The notes under the pieces were generated by a model, which saw nothing but the letters and a program-made list of their open reading frames with translations, ran no database searches and was not told the origin of the DNA. Below, piece after piece: positions 18,101-28,330 of a stretch of 32,092 nucleotides of DNA. Position 1 is the stretch's first letter; every line of letters starts with the position of its first letter. Source of the stretch: Symbiodinium natans. Taxonomy: Eukaryota; Sar; Dinophyceae; Suessiales; Symbiodiniaceae. The position numbers were made by a program, and so were the translations under genes. The stretch spans positions 1 through 32,092 of the forward strand of contig CAJNDS010001148.1 in NCBI GenBank assembly GCA_905221605.1. The letters are read 5' to 3'.

Positions 18101-19302
18101 GTGGCCCAGGTTGAAGTGCGCGAAGTCCTTCGCCAAGTGCCCAAAGTGGAGGTGCGAGCTGAGCTCAGCTGCTTTTCCTGCTGGGCCCGGCGTCCGTGGT
18201 TGCGGAGGTGCAATTCGTGGAGAAGAAAGTCCCCAAACCCGTGATCCAATATGCTCCACGGAAGCAGAGGGTACAGCCGGTATTGTAGCAATGTACACAC
18301 TACCCTTCTCGGCTGCTTCTACTGCAAGCCTTCACCCAAGAAGGTTGAGAAGACTGTCGAAGTACCACAAGTGGCTTCGGCCTCAGCCGAAGTTCGTTCC
18401 GCCATAATCCGCACACCGATTTGCTTCTTCTGCGTTCCCGAGACGGGGACCAGAATGTGTTCCCGGCTTCGCGTGGAGGTCTACGAAGAGCGGATTGTCG
18501 AGGTTCCGGAGATCGAAGTCAAGGCGAAGTCAAGCAGCCTGCTTGCTTTGCTTTGTTATGGCGAGTGTGACGCGGGTTGACTCTGCCAGGAGCTGATTCG
18601 ACAGGTGCCTGTGCCCGTGGTCCAGTACCTGGACAGACTTGAAGACGTGTGCTCTCTTGGAGTGCCTATATAGCCTATATACATGTCTTGTGGTTGCGAT
18701 TCGCATTGCCCGCCAGCTTCGGTTTAGGGTTCAGGATTGGGGGCCCACGTTGTTGTGTTGCCCTCCATCCCATTTATGGAGTTAGGGACTGCGTTGGGCA
18801 TTGGGCTCGCTGTACACCGAAAGAGCGCCCTCCAGAACCGTACCCCTTCCGAGCATCAACGCCTCCCGACCCCGATGGCTCCGCCATGAGAAGCAACAAA
18901 AGATGTGCATAGACAAATGGTCGGCAGTGATCCCACGACACTGCAACCATGCCATTTCCCGATGTCCCGTGAGTGCGCCTTCACGGCAGGACAAGCATGT
19001 GCCGAAGTGCACTTTGCGAGCAGTGGAGAAGGTGCTCCAGGTCCCTCAAGCATTTCAGGAGGCGCACATACGGGGATCAATGGGGATCAATGGGGATCAG
19101 TGATCATGTGGCTTGCGTTCCGACAGCGCTGCAGGAACGGGTAGTGGAGATCCCGCAGGCCCGAGCCCATGGAGCCCATGGAGCCCATGGAGCCCATGGA
19201 GCCCATGGAGCCCATGGAGCCAACTTGAGCCCATGGATCCCCGCTGTCACGCATCCTCGTTTGGAGGCCATGGGGGTGGACGTCGAGGTCCGTGTGCCCA
19301 AG
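18101..19302 (+). CDS. Alveolin-like gene, exon cluster C
   Basis: Candidate phase-0 exons: 18101-18151 (VAQVEVREVLRQVPKVE, GT donor), 18208-18252 (VQFVEKKVPKPVIQY, GC), about 18343-18372 (VEKTVEVPQV, GC), 18479-18523 (VYEERIVEVPEIEVK, GC), 18590 to about 18646 (ELIRQVPVPVVQYLDR, end uncertain), 19032-19061 (VLQVPQAFQE, GC), 19135-19158 (ERVVEIPQ, GC), 19267-19302 (AMGVDVEVRVPK, GC, 36 nt). The densest V/E/P repeats of the gene lie here, including RIVEVPEIEVK, a textbook alveolin motif. The intervals 18373-18478 and 19159-19266 keep frame without stops. The segment 18647-19031 contains no recognised exon. Confidence 0.65.
19168..19223 (+). repeat. 9-bp tandem repeat (GCCCATGGA), about 6 copies
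   Basis: Starts some ten bases after the ERVVEIPQ exon and stays in its reading frame (reads as Ala-His-Gly repeats). The interval to the next exon is 108 nt, stop-free and divisible by three. It contains repeated NcoI-type CCATGG sites. Confidence 0.85.
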
Positions 19303-19700
19303 GCGGGGCGTTTGAAGATCTCCCGGCTCCCCTCTCCCTCACTTCTCCTCCTGTCCTGTTCTTAGGTTTTCTATTTGTTTTTGGCATCGCTTTTTGGGTA
19401 CTTGTTTTTTGGTTCTCGCATGTCTCGCAGAAGTCACTCACAGAAGTCACTGAAGATTGGTTTTTGTTCGTCGTCTTTTTGTTCTGGTTGTGTCATTTTG
19501 ATTTTCTTGTGCTTCGCTGCAGCTTTTCTTGAAATCATGTGTCTGCATGAGTGTCTAGATCCAGCGGGGGAGTACCATATATCATACATCATGTATCGCC
19601 TATCAGATAGCACATATCAAGCATGTATGTTTATATATATATATATATATTTGTACACATGCATTTGCCTCTCGACCTTCTTCAGCAACAGAACCTTTAG

Positions 19701-22108
19701 GTGAGCTACAAGGAGGTTCCACGGGAGTTCGCCACTGTCTCGCTGGAGACGCGCGAGAAGGCCTCTGAAGGGGGCACGGTTTTTTTTTGGCTCCTTCCGA
19801 GACCTTGATGTCGGTAAAACGAGTCTCTCCTCTTCTCTTCCTGGCTCCTTCGTGGAGGCCGTGGAGGTGCCCGTGGTGCTCCGGGAGGAGCGGCTGGTGG
19901 AGGTGCCACAGGTGCACACGGTGCCAGTGGCCGTGGGCCCAGCAAAAACAGTTTTTGCTGCTTTCGCGCCGCTTTCGCGCCGCTCTTGCGCCGCTTTCGC
20001 GCCCCTCGCTTTCCCTGCAGTTGCGCCCTCTTGCCTCCGTTTTGTGTTCCCTTGCGACGCTGAGGTCACGCAAGCGCTGCGCCCGTCAGCGAAGGCGAAA
20101 TGCAACGATTTTCTGCTTGCAGAGCAATGCCCGAGAATCTGGGCAGTTTCCCGAAAAGAATACTTGAGAACCTGAGGAGACCCGAAGCATGTGTTGAAGA
20201 TCGCGTTTGCACCTGCCCTGTCAGCAGCGGTAACGAATACATTAAAGAGCCCCCTAAAAAAAGCATTAGAAAATCGGGGCTCGCTAGTGAATATAATGGT
20301 GTGTTCACGGATTCGTTTCACTCCCGGGCACATCACAAATGCACTAAACATGCCCGGGGTAAGAATGTAATCATAAAGCTCATTACGGGCCCATATTATC
20401 CTGAAGTTACTGGCCCGTGTAAAAGCCCCTACAAAATAAGAACAAAAGAACGGGCTCACAGAAGGGCGCGCGGTGCCGCCTGCTACGGCTGCTGGTCTGG
20501 CTTGGTGGGGCTTGTTACGCTTTGTTGTTCCGTTTCTCGGTGTTTGGGTTGCAAGAGATCTGATGGACTCTGCAGGAAGGGCGGGAGGGGGCTGGCTTCT
20601 TTCTGTCCCAGCGAATGCGAGAGCGAATTCATGAGAGATGTGGGAGCGCTCCACAGATCTTTTCGTTGCTGATAGTTGGGCTGTGCCGCTACTTTGAAAC
20701 TTTGGCAACACAGCAATCACAGCGCTTTGCTATTGTTGCTGTGCCGCTGCCAAGCTGGGCTTGTTGTGACTGCTGGGTTTGGACGTTGACCGAGACGTTC
20801 TCTTCAGAGAGCTGGAAATGCATGACATGTTTCGAAGCTATGGCAATCACTTGCATTGTTGTGGTGGCCATGTCGCCCTTAGCAAACCACAGGCGGCTAG
20901 GCCGCTAGACGGACGAAATATAAAGACCGCAGCGAAGCATGCAAAACAACTTGCCTTAGCAAGGGCAAATGAAATCTAGGATGAGCATTTTGTGTGGAAA
21001 CATCCAGAACCTGAACCCTAGAAGGACTGGACTTGATCAAAAGAGTTCTTGGAGAGGCTGGCTAAATGGCGGTAGCACTGTCTCGCTGAAAGACTTTTTC
21101 ACAGTGGCGGGGAAAGCCTGCCATGTGCGGGGCAGAGCAACGGAGCATCGGGGAGGGGGGAGCATCCCTCCATAGCGGGATAGCGGGAGCCGAAAAGGGT
21201 GGGTTAGAAAGTTTCGACCACAGTCGCTGTCATTTGAGACACTGGCACACACGGCAACTCCCATTGCTGCGAGTTCGTGGACAAGCCCGTCCCCTCAGTA
21301 GACATCCAAGTGGAAGAGCGGCAGGTGCAGGCCGGGAACAGAGTCGTAGAGTCGTATTCTTGTGCACTGTTTCAAGCCTCCATCTTGGGACTCAGAATAT
21401 GGTTCCGAGATGTTCCGAGCAGAGTTCAGGCCAAGCCAACGGTCTTGATGGAGGAGGAGATCTTAGAGATCCCGCAGCAGCAAGTGGTGGAGGTGACACG
21501 CCAGGAGACGTCACGGGGATGAAGCTGTGCCTATGGAAGAGGACATACCAAATAATCGAGTTTCCGGCGGTTAGAAAAGTTGACATTAGATGTGAATCTG
21601 ATTCGTCTGAGCACATGTAGCCACTGTGGCCGAAGATTTCCAGTCCACAGCTTCGTAAACGGCCACTCCATCGTCGCAGCCATTACAGAGTGGATGTCTC
21701 TAGTCTCTATATGAACGGAAGATGGACGGGAATTATTTAGCTTATACTTGACCCCCCAACACGGGCTCATTGAAGCTGGTGCCGCCTGGCTTTGTCGATG
21801 TTGAGGACAGCTGCTGTCTGCGGGCATTGGGTATGTTTGGCCGTGTCAGGAGCTGCAGCCAGTCCTCGAAGAGGTGGTCAAAGAGGCGTGGAGTGTCAGG
21901 AGAGAGCGACAGAGACATGTACATAGTACGTCATACACACATATAGACATATAAATAGATATATATATATATACATATGTATATTAGATGCCTGCAAGCA
22001 GACATCTCTGTTTGAGAAGTATTTCTGTGCATGTGTCCTTGGAAGGTCCCGAGGTATCGGGTGGAGTACCTGGAGAAGGTCGTCGAAGTGCAGAGCCAGG
22101 TCCTCCAG
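19701..22108 (+). CDS. Alveolin-like gene, exon cluster D
   Basis: Phase-0 candidates: 19701-19760 (VSYKEVPREFATVSLETREK, GC donor), 19858-19911 (AVEVPVVLREERLVEVPQ, GT), 21274-21324 (FVDKPVPSVDIQVEERQ, GT), 21430-21492 (from AKPTVLMEEEILEIPQ to QQVVE, GT), 21850-21885 (ELQPVLEEVVKE, GC, 36 nt), 22046-22108 (from VPRYRVEYLEKVVEV to QSQVLQ, GT). Each opens after AG and has a length divisible by three. The 1.36-kb gap after 19911 contains a hairpin island. Further, weaker candidates follow: 22530-22562 (AVAVSTISALK, GC) and 22719-22760 (VTGVESESCPSCGH, GC). The stop codon and 3' end are not identified. Confidence 0.62.
20247..20456. other. Hairpin island: five consecutive short inverted repeats
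   Basis: Stems are GAGCCCC/GGGGCTC (20247-20253, 20276-20282), AGTGAA/TTCACT (20286-20291, 20317-20322), CCCGGGCA/TGCCCGGG (20323-20330, 20351-20358), ACGGGCC/GGCCCGT (20385-20391, 20412-20418) and AGCCC/GGGCT (20424-20428, 20452-20456). Loops are 20-25 nt. Between the GC stems the DNA is clearly more AT-rich than its surroundings. It has no alveolin-like exon and no tRNA cloverleaf. Possible origins are an inserted organellar (mitochondrial) non-coding fragment or a structured RNA or mobile hairpin element. Confidence 0.6.
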
Positions 22109-22237
22109 GTGGCCCCCCCTCTTGAGAGAGTGAACCGCAGTGAGAGGATTTTTGTAGGGGAGAAAGTAGCAAAGGAGACAATCTGAGCTAAGCTGTGCTT
22201 TTCTTGCGCACATCAATGGGGAGAAAAGCAGGGGAAA

Positions 22238-22284
22238 AGAAGGAGAGCCCGGAGAGCCCGGAGAGCCCGGAGAGCCCGGAGAGC
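22238..22284 (+). repeat. 9-bp tandem repeat (GAGAGCCCG), about 5 copies
   Basis: Short purine/GC-rich minisatellite about 130 bp after the last strong alveolin-like exon; it reads as Glu-Ser-Pro repeats in one frame. No splice border ties it to the gene. Confidence 0.75.
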
Positions 22285-23292
22285 TGCTCTCGTCAGGAAG
22301 GCGCTGGGGAGTTGCGGAGCCCTCCAAAGGCGCGCCCCTTCACCCCTTCACGGCTCCCCGCAGCTGCCCCAAGTTGGCCCCGAGTCCCCAAGCGCGTTGA
22401 GAGAAGTGTTTTTACGTCACTTCTCTTTGATCCCGGGTCCCCCCTTTTGGAAAGTTCTAAGACTGGGAGAGCTGCTCAAAGCCAGTGGGGAGGGGATGGG
22501 ATGTAAAGAGACGGGGCTCGCAGGGCCAGGCCGTGGCCGTGTCCACGATCTCCGCGCTGAAGGCCGCGGCCGAGCTGCCCCGGCCCTCCGACGGCCTCAA
22601 CGGCCTCTCGCGGCTCCTGGCCCCCGCCCCAGAGAAGAGAAGGCAGAAGAAAGAACAGAGAACAGAGTTTCGCTTTAGCCTTTCTGTTTTCTTTTTGGAA
22701 CTTCTCAGCATTTGGCAGGTCACGGGGGTGGAAAGCGAGAGCTGCCCCAGCTGCGGCCATGCGCGCGTGCCACAGCCTCAGAGCTTTCCGAAGCTGCAGC
22801 GTGCGTTTCCACCCAGATAACCCCGACACAGTTTGCTACTGTTAACTTACAAGTTAACTCTCCCCAGGACCAGAAAGAGCACTGAGAGAGCGGGAGAGAG
22901 AGACTCAGCGCAGTGGTAGCCAGACGGGGGAGCGAAGCCAACAATGAAGAGCAGCGCTGAGAGGGGCCGCTGAGATGCCAGCTCTGCTCAAGTAGTCGTA
23001 GGGGAACCGCTGCCGGTCCCAGCAAACCCTCGTGCGGTTTGATTCTGCATTCACTCGAAGGCTTTTCTGATCTCAAAAGTCCGATCCTTTGGATTTCAGG
23101 GATTATGAGCCCAACGCACAGGTGAGGACGATGAAGAGGAGGAGCGACACGTCTAGATGATGAAGATCGTGAACCGGAGTATGGATCCCCGAGGCCGGAT
23201 GTTTCTGCTGTGGACAGCCGGAAGCGCGGATTGGAGAGCACGGAAGCCACGGAAGTCCAGCGGAGTCACGGCCTGGCCTGGAGGGCCGTGGC

Positions 23293-25318
23293 GTGACTCC
23301 GGGACGGGCAGCCTCCATCCACGGCTCCGACTTCGTTGAGCCACCAGTCCCTGTGCGTGAGATACAGGTGGCTCATGCCTTGGACTTCATGAGGGCATTG
23401 CTTGGAAGTTTGGTGGGGCGTATGGATCGCCTGGAGCAATCGAGGCAACTGCGTCTGGGGAGAAGGTGTCGGTTGGGAAATCGTGATGATGAAGCCGCAG
23501 CGGGCGGGCCGATGAGGAGTACCACTGGACCGGATCAGTCTGCAGGTGGCCTGGATAGCCGACAAGTTCCGTATTTCAAGCAAGGATGGGGCCAGTTGTG
23601 GCGACGAATGGTGGCGTGGATGGTGGCGTGGATGGATCAACCTGGATGACCTCGTTACCGCCTCCAAAAACCACGCGCTCTATGTCTTCGCCCAGACGGC
23701 TCCTACAAACATCGCTGTTGCCATCCAGGAGGGCATCTCCTGTGTGGGCGTCGTGGCCGAGCTCGTCGGTGCGTTTTCTTACGGGTTTGGCGAATCCGTC
23801 TGGAGCTATGTGGGAAATGAACGCGTGGTGCCAGCTCCATGGTTGGGGGCAAGCGCGGGGAATGGCCCAGAGCCTGTGGCAACTGAGCGATCCGGAAGCT
23901 CAGGACTGGGGTGGATCCTGCCTGGGGCTCAACAAATGTGGGCCGAGGAGTTTGTGAGAAGGGAGGCGACTGAAGCTGACGTATTACTGCGGTTCGGTTG
24001 GATGGTCTTCGTCTGGAGGAGGGAAATCTTCCGGAACCCACACAGGCGGTGCGTCAGGGCACCGCGCTGCACTTGGTGGAAGCACGACGTGGTGCTGAAG
24101 GCCAAGATGGTTTTGTAGTTCCAGGCGACCGGGTCCAATTGGTTGTTCCAATGTGGGGGAATGGAGGTCTACAGGGACCAGTGGCGGAAGCGAATTCAGG
24201 ATTGGGCGGATATGCAGCAGGGCCCGTTGAACCTCCTCGAGTGCTCGGACCTCGTGATCATGTTGAAGTCGGTGGAGGTGACCTTGGTCTGTGGGGGAGG
24301 TTGAGTTCGACAATGGCGCCTGGGATGGGATATCCAGGGAACGTAGCGCCGTCGATGATGATGATGATGATGATGATGATGACACCTCCAGGACAACAAT
24401 GTGGGGTGGTGCGGATTGGTGGAGAACTACGCCCTTGCGAAGTTCGAAATGGTGAGTTGGTGGTTGCATGGCAGGATATGTGGATGATCAACCGCCACCT
24501 CCTCCACCTGGTCGCTGGAGAGTCTTGGGCCAGCCCTTCGACTCCTTCACCGGCGCCGCCCTTAAATATCGGAGCCCTCGAAGCTGGTCATGAAGTTGCC
24601 CGCCTTGCCCAGTGCAAAAGGGGGAGATGCTGCGGTGGTGACTGGAACCTTCAATGAGCGCCCTCAGTCCGACTGCGGGGGCCTGGTGGTTGGGCTTGAT
24701 GAAGAGGGTCCAATCGACCTACGCTCGATGGCTGGCTTCACCTCCCGTGACCAGGTTGACTTTGCGCCAGGAGGTCCTCGCGCAAAACCCCCAGCGAACA
24801 ACGTGCCGCCCCGCCATGTTGCTCCTCGATTGCCTGCCCGAAGAACTTCGTCATGAGGCCATCAGCGGCGAGCCCTGACGTTCGAGGCAATGGTCTTCGT
24901 GGTGTTCTGTGTTTATCAACCCCGCGGGGCTGCAGAGAAATCGCACCTGTGGCGCTTCTTGACGAACCCGGACATTGGCACATCGTTGGATGGGGCCTTG
25001 ACGTTGGGGCGAAAGTGGTTGCGCCTTTACAGACGGGAGCTGGATGGGGTGCTACCTGATCCCTCTCTTCTATGTCGTGGCCTGGACAAGCTGGTGTCCA
25101 TGTCTTTGGAGGCAATCGTCAACCCAACACCTCCTTTCGGGTGTCGTCCTTCAAATTGGAAAGGCGGCTGGACTCTAAGGCGTCGGAGGCGGTCATTTTG
25201 GACTATGCCCAGCTGGTCCTTGGAGAGTTGGAGGCCATCGCTTTGGCAAGCCGCAAAGACTTCCGCACCTTTGCCGCCTCCTGATAGAACTCCTGCTGCG
25301 ATGATGCCGATGAGGTAG
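23293..25318 (+). pseudogene. Decayed gag-like polyprotein of a dinoflagellate retroelement
   Basis: A chain of open segments in different plus-strand frames, as in a gene broken by several indels. In order: EPPVPVREIQVAHALDFMRA, then LLGSLVGRMDRLEQSRQL (from 23338); a Gly/Pro-rich region to about 24600 containing a Met run from a (GAT)n tract (24354-24381); LPALPSAKGGDAAVV (about 24592); SALSPTAGAWWLGLMKRVQ with YARWLASPP (from 24657); VFVVFCVYQPRGAAEKSHLW (from 24893) and LPDPSLLCRGLDKLVSMSL; and TSFRVSSFKLERRLDSKASE in a third frame to 25281. The order W..YRRWL, YQPGGAAEKSHL, PDPSL..R.LD, FRVS.F matches the gag-like region common in dinoflagellate retroelement ORFs, as I know it. Frameshifts lie near 24650, 24880 and 25120. 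No protease, integrase or RT follows. Confidence 0.55.
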
Positions 25319-26240
25319 GGGCGGGGCTGCAGGCGAACTCGTTGGAGCCGCGGTCGACGAGGAACCCACACCTTGTCCGGAAGACACCGCGGTCGAGCTC
25401 TCTCCCATCCCTCCATCAGCTTCCAGCTTTTTGGCCGAAGGGTCCTCTCCTCCCTTCCCTTTTCCTTTGTGTCCCCCAGCCGGACGATCAAAATCTCGAC
25501 CTTGACGAAGTTCATTTTTTCCTCCCCCATTCCCAGGCGCACCTCCACCTCCCCCTTGACCCGCGTAGGGGCAACCTGTCTTGAGGCGCTCGGACGATCC
25601 ACAAGGCTCGAGGGGATCATGTTGGAACAAACAAGCTGCCCCAAAACGACAGCCGGTGCCAGCTTGCCAGGACCAACAGGGCTTGCGGCCTTTGCCCTTG
25701 CTCTTGCCTTTCGGCCTGTCCTTGTCCTTGTCGTCCGGGTCCACACGGTCATCAAGGCGGGCAAGCTTGACCTTGCGGCTTGGTGAGGATCTCAGCCACC
25801 GCCGCCTGGACCACACTCCCCTTTTTGTTGGGCAACCCCACAAAGAATGGAAGCTCCACCGCCTTCGCACCCTCGACTTTCTCCTCCTTGCCACCATTTC
25901 GGCCACCATCCACAAGAAGATCAAAGGATCCTTGCCGGGGATGTACCACCCGACATCCTTCTTTGGTCCCAAGCGATTCGACATCCAATCTCCATCAGGT
26001 CCGACATCGCCACTATCGGTGCTCCCGGCTTCAGTGTCAGCAGCGCTCCTCCGCGTTGTTGGCGCAGCCGTCGGAGCCAGACCATCATCAAGACCGCTAC
26101 CGCCGGCGATGACTACAAGGGCAACGGGCGGAAAGAAGCGTGGATTGGCCGGGCTAAAAACATGGTCCTGCGGCGTCGCATCCCGACGGACGACTGGGTC
26201 TTCGCTATGCGGCACTACGTGGCCACTGTGCAGAATCATG
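25280..26240 (-). pseudogene. Gag-like fragment with CCCH zinc finger, opposite orientation, frameshifted
   Basis: Reading right to left: PANPRFFPPVALVVIAGG, DGDWMSNRLGPKKDVGWYIP, then a second frame with KAVELPFFVGLPNKKGSVVQ and AVAEILTKPQG (25988-25752), then back to the first frame with KVKLARLDDRVDPDDKDKDR and a GKSKGKG basic patch. The CCCH finger C-x8-C-x5-C-x3-H (CWSWQAGTGCRFGAACLFQH) lies near 25620-25680. A Gly-rich and a second GKGKGK segment follow. Such basic plus CCCH modules typically follow the gag part in dinoflagellate retroelements and bind nucleic acid. Here the module faces the plus-strand gag piece. Two frame changes, near 25760 and 25890, mark it as a pseudogene. Confidence 0.5.
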
Positions 26241-26254
26241 TGATGAGCTGCGAC

Positions 26255-26800
26255 AACTTGAAACCTGGATTCGGCAAAGATGCCCCTCTTGAGCCCAACT
26301 TGAAACCTGGGTTCGGCCAAGATGCCCCTTTTGGGCCCAACTTGAAACCTGGATTCGGCCAAGATGCCTCCTCCTGGGCCCAACTTGAAGCCTGGCTTCG
26401 GCCAAGATGCCCCTCTTGGGACTTGAAACCTGGATTCGGCCAAGATGCCCCTGTTGGGCCCGGCTTGAGACCTGGATTCGGCCAAGATGCCCCTTTTTAC
26501 CACAACTTGAAACCTGGATTCGGCCAAGAGGCCCCTTTTTACCACAACTTGAAACCTGGGTTCGGCCAAGATGCCCCTCTTGGGCCCAACTTGAAGCCCG
26601 GACTCGGCCAAGATGCCCTCTCTTGGGCGCAACTTGAAACCTGGATTCGGACAAGATGCCTGTTTTGGGCCCAACTTGAAACCTGGATTCGGCCAAGATA
26701 CCCCTCTTAACCCCAACTTGATTTGGCCAAGATGCCCCTCTTGGGCCAACTTGAAACCTGGATTCGGCCAAGATGCCCTCTTGGGCCCAACTGGCACCCT
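26255..26800. repeat. 42-bp minisatellite, about 13 units
   Basis: Consensus begins AACTTGAAACCTGGATTCGG and continues CCAAGATGCCCCTCTTGGGCCC. Units start at 26255, 26297, 26339 and onward, mostly 42 bp with occasional single-base indels and one truncated unit near 26720. Because 42 is divisible by three, both strands stay open over several units, creating long artificial ORFs (NLKPGFGQDAPLGP on the plus strand). It abuts the 5' end of the minus-strand gag-like fragment. Confidence 0.9.
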
Positions 26801-26910
26801 ACATGCCCAGCAGAACAAAAGAACAAAACCTGCTCAGCGGAATTCGGATTTGGCTCGTGCTTGAGATGATGCGCGCCTTGGTGCGGCCCCTTCGGGGGCT
26901 TTGCGGACAG

Positions 26911-26955
<45 letters not shown>

Positions 26956-27050
26956 ACGCAGCGAGAGAGAGAGAGAGAGTTACAAGAAAGAAAGAATGAA
27001 TGAAAGAAAGCGTGCGGAGAGAGTGCAAGGAGAGACAGAGAGTCCTCTAA
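26911..27050. repeat. (GA)n-rich tract
   Basis: An uninterrupted GA run from about 26911 to 26951, then further GA blocks mixed with AAGAAAGAATGA motifs. It gives Arg/Glu or Ser/Leu homopolymer ORFs only. Confidence 0.85.
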
Positions 27051-28200
27051 AGGGGACGAATGAGAAAATCCTTCAGCCCCGCACGTGGCCCTGGAAGCGT
27101 ACCAAAACAGTCTTCCGGCCTCGAATAGGCCACGCGTGGGCCCCGCATGGGGCCCCCTGAAGGATTCCAGTTTGCAGGATTCCAACAAAGACTCAGTAAA
27201 GACCCCTTCGGGCCCCGAATGGCAGCCATGATGCCAGAAAGCTCTGCCCCCGACACCTTGCATGCCACTAGACGAGTCGCCAGAATCGCTAGAGGTCCTC
27301 GCCTGAAGTTCACAAAGGATCCATCCGAGGTCTGGATCCCGGTTCTGCCACGCGTGCGGGCACCGCTACGACGACGCGCGGCTCTCGAGTCTTCTCGGCT
27401 CTTCTCGGGTGTTCTCGAGTGTTCTCGAGTGTTCTCGAGTGTTTCCGTGTCGGGTTCGAGAGTTTACCGCTTTGAGAATTCAGCCGTCAACGGCAGCGGT
27501 CGAAGTTTGTAGCGTTGCGTAGGGCGTAGGGGAAGTGAAGGAGGCGACACGTGGTAAGAAGGTGTAACTGAATCTCGATGTTAAACCCGTGAGTGACATG
27601 TTAGTATGGGTGTCCATGTATCCGATGCATATTCCTAGAATGTACTCGAAGCTGCCTCCTGTTTTCGGATCGGTTTTGCTTTTACACCTCAGCTGTGCTC
27701 AGGCCTGAGCTGCGAATGCACGCCATCAGGTCGCGTAGTTATGTAGTGATTTGGGAATGCATGGCATGTGGGCTTTTCCGCTGGGACATGGTCAAAGCAC
27801 GACCCCGTGCCAGCATCATGCTCAAATCTCGTTTTCGCAGCGCCTCATGCTGAAGAGACTGTCATGTTATACATCGTTCCTGTGACAACTCTGCTGCTGT
27901 GAGAATGCGCCGCGTAAGACATCATGCAGAACATGGCCCGCATTCCGCAACGTTGCTCATCTGGTTCAGCGTGCAAGTACATGGCATCACGCGTGTGTTT
28001 GGTGGAAGCTCTCAGATCTGTCCCAGTAGTTCCAATGTCAGACCTGTCGGACCTTTGGTTAATAAATGATCCTTCCTCTGCAGCCTTTCTTCAGCGTGTG
28101 GAGGGTTGTTTGACCCACTTTTTGCTTGAGCCATGGAGGAAGCAAAGGCATCTTGGCCCATCTTGGCATCGCAGTTCGCAAGTTCGCACAATGTTCCCAG
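27051..28200. other. Non-coding stretch with few signals
   Basis: I see no convincing exon. A TGTTCTCGAG-type 10-bp repeat (about 3-4 copies) is at 27404-27443. Open frames near 27147-27512 lack recognisable motifs. The region 27560-27900 is lower in GC and has stops in all frames. Confidence 0.4.
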
Positions 28201-28209
28201 CAACGTCGC

Positions 28210-28330
28210 GACATCAACAGATCGGAGAGGCGAAGAACGTTTGTCACCAGATGGAGATTTGGAAGCAGCTCATCGACACGGAGCTGAAGTCCGGAGCCCA
28301 GTTGTTGAGCATAGAAGAGACAGAGCGATT
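28210..28330 (+). CDS. Candidate exon, helical/coiled-coil, unknown gene
   Basis: After CATCAACAG the plus strand reads IGEAKNVCHQMEIWKQLIDT and ELKSGAQLLSIEETE, an amphipathic, charged helix-like peptide that stands out from the surrounding non-coding DNA. It runs in one open frame from about 28210 to 28326. A GA donor may lie near the end, but neither border is certain. I do not recognise a family. Confidence 0.3.

Noticed and set aside
19630-19652. TATATATA run as a TATA box
   Set aside because: It is a simple microsatellite inside the alveolin-like gene, and dinoflagellate promoters generally lack canonical TATA boxes.
20247-20456. tRNA or tRNA-derived SINE
   Set aside because: No cloverleaf, no A/B box pair and no CCA-proximal acceptor stem; the hairpins are sequential, not nested.
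19617-20720. 367-codon minus-strand ORF
   Set aside because: It runs through plus-strand V/E/P exons, the hairpin island and repeats; no recognisable domain, and strand opposite to the supported gene.
25193-26818. 541-codon minus-strand ORF as one intact gene
   Set aside because: Its first ~200 codons are the 42-bp minisatellite and the middle part changes frame relative to the gag-like sequence; only the CCCH part is meaningful.
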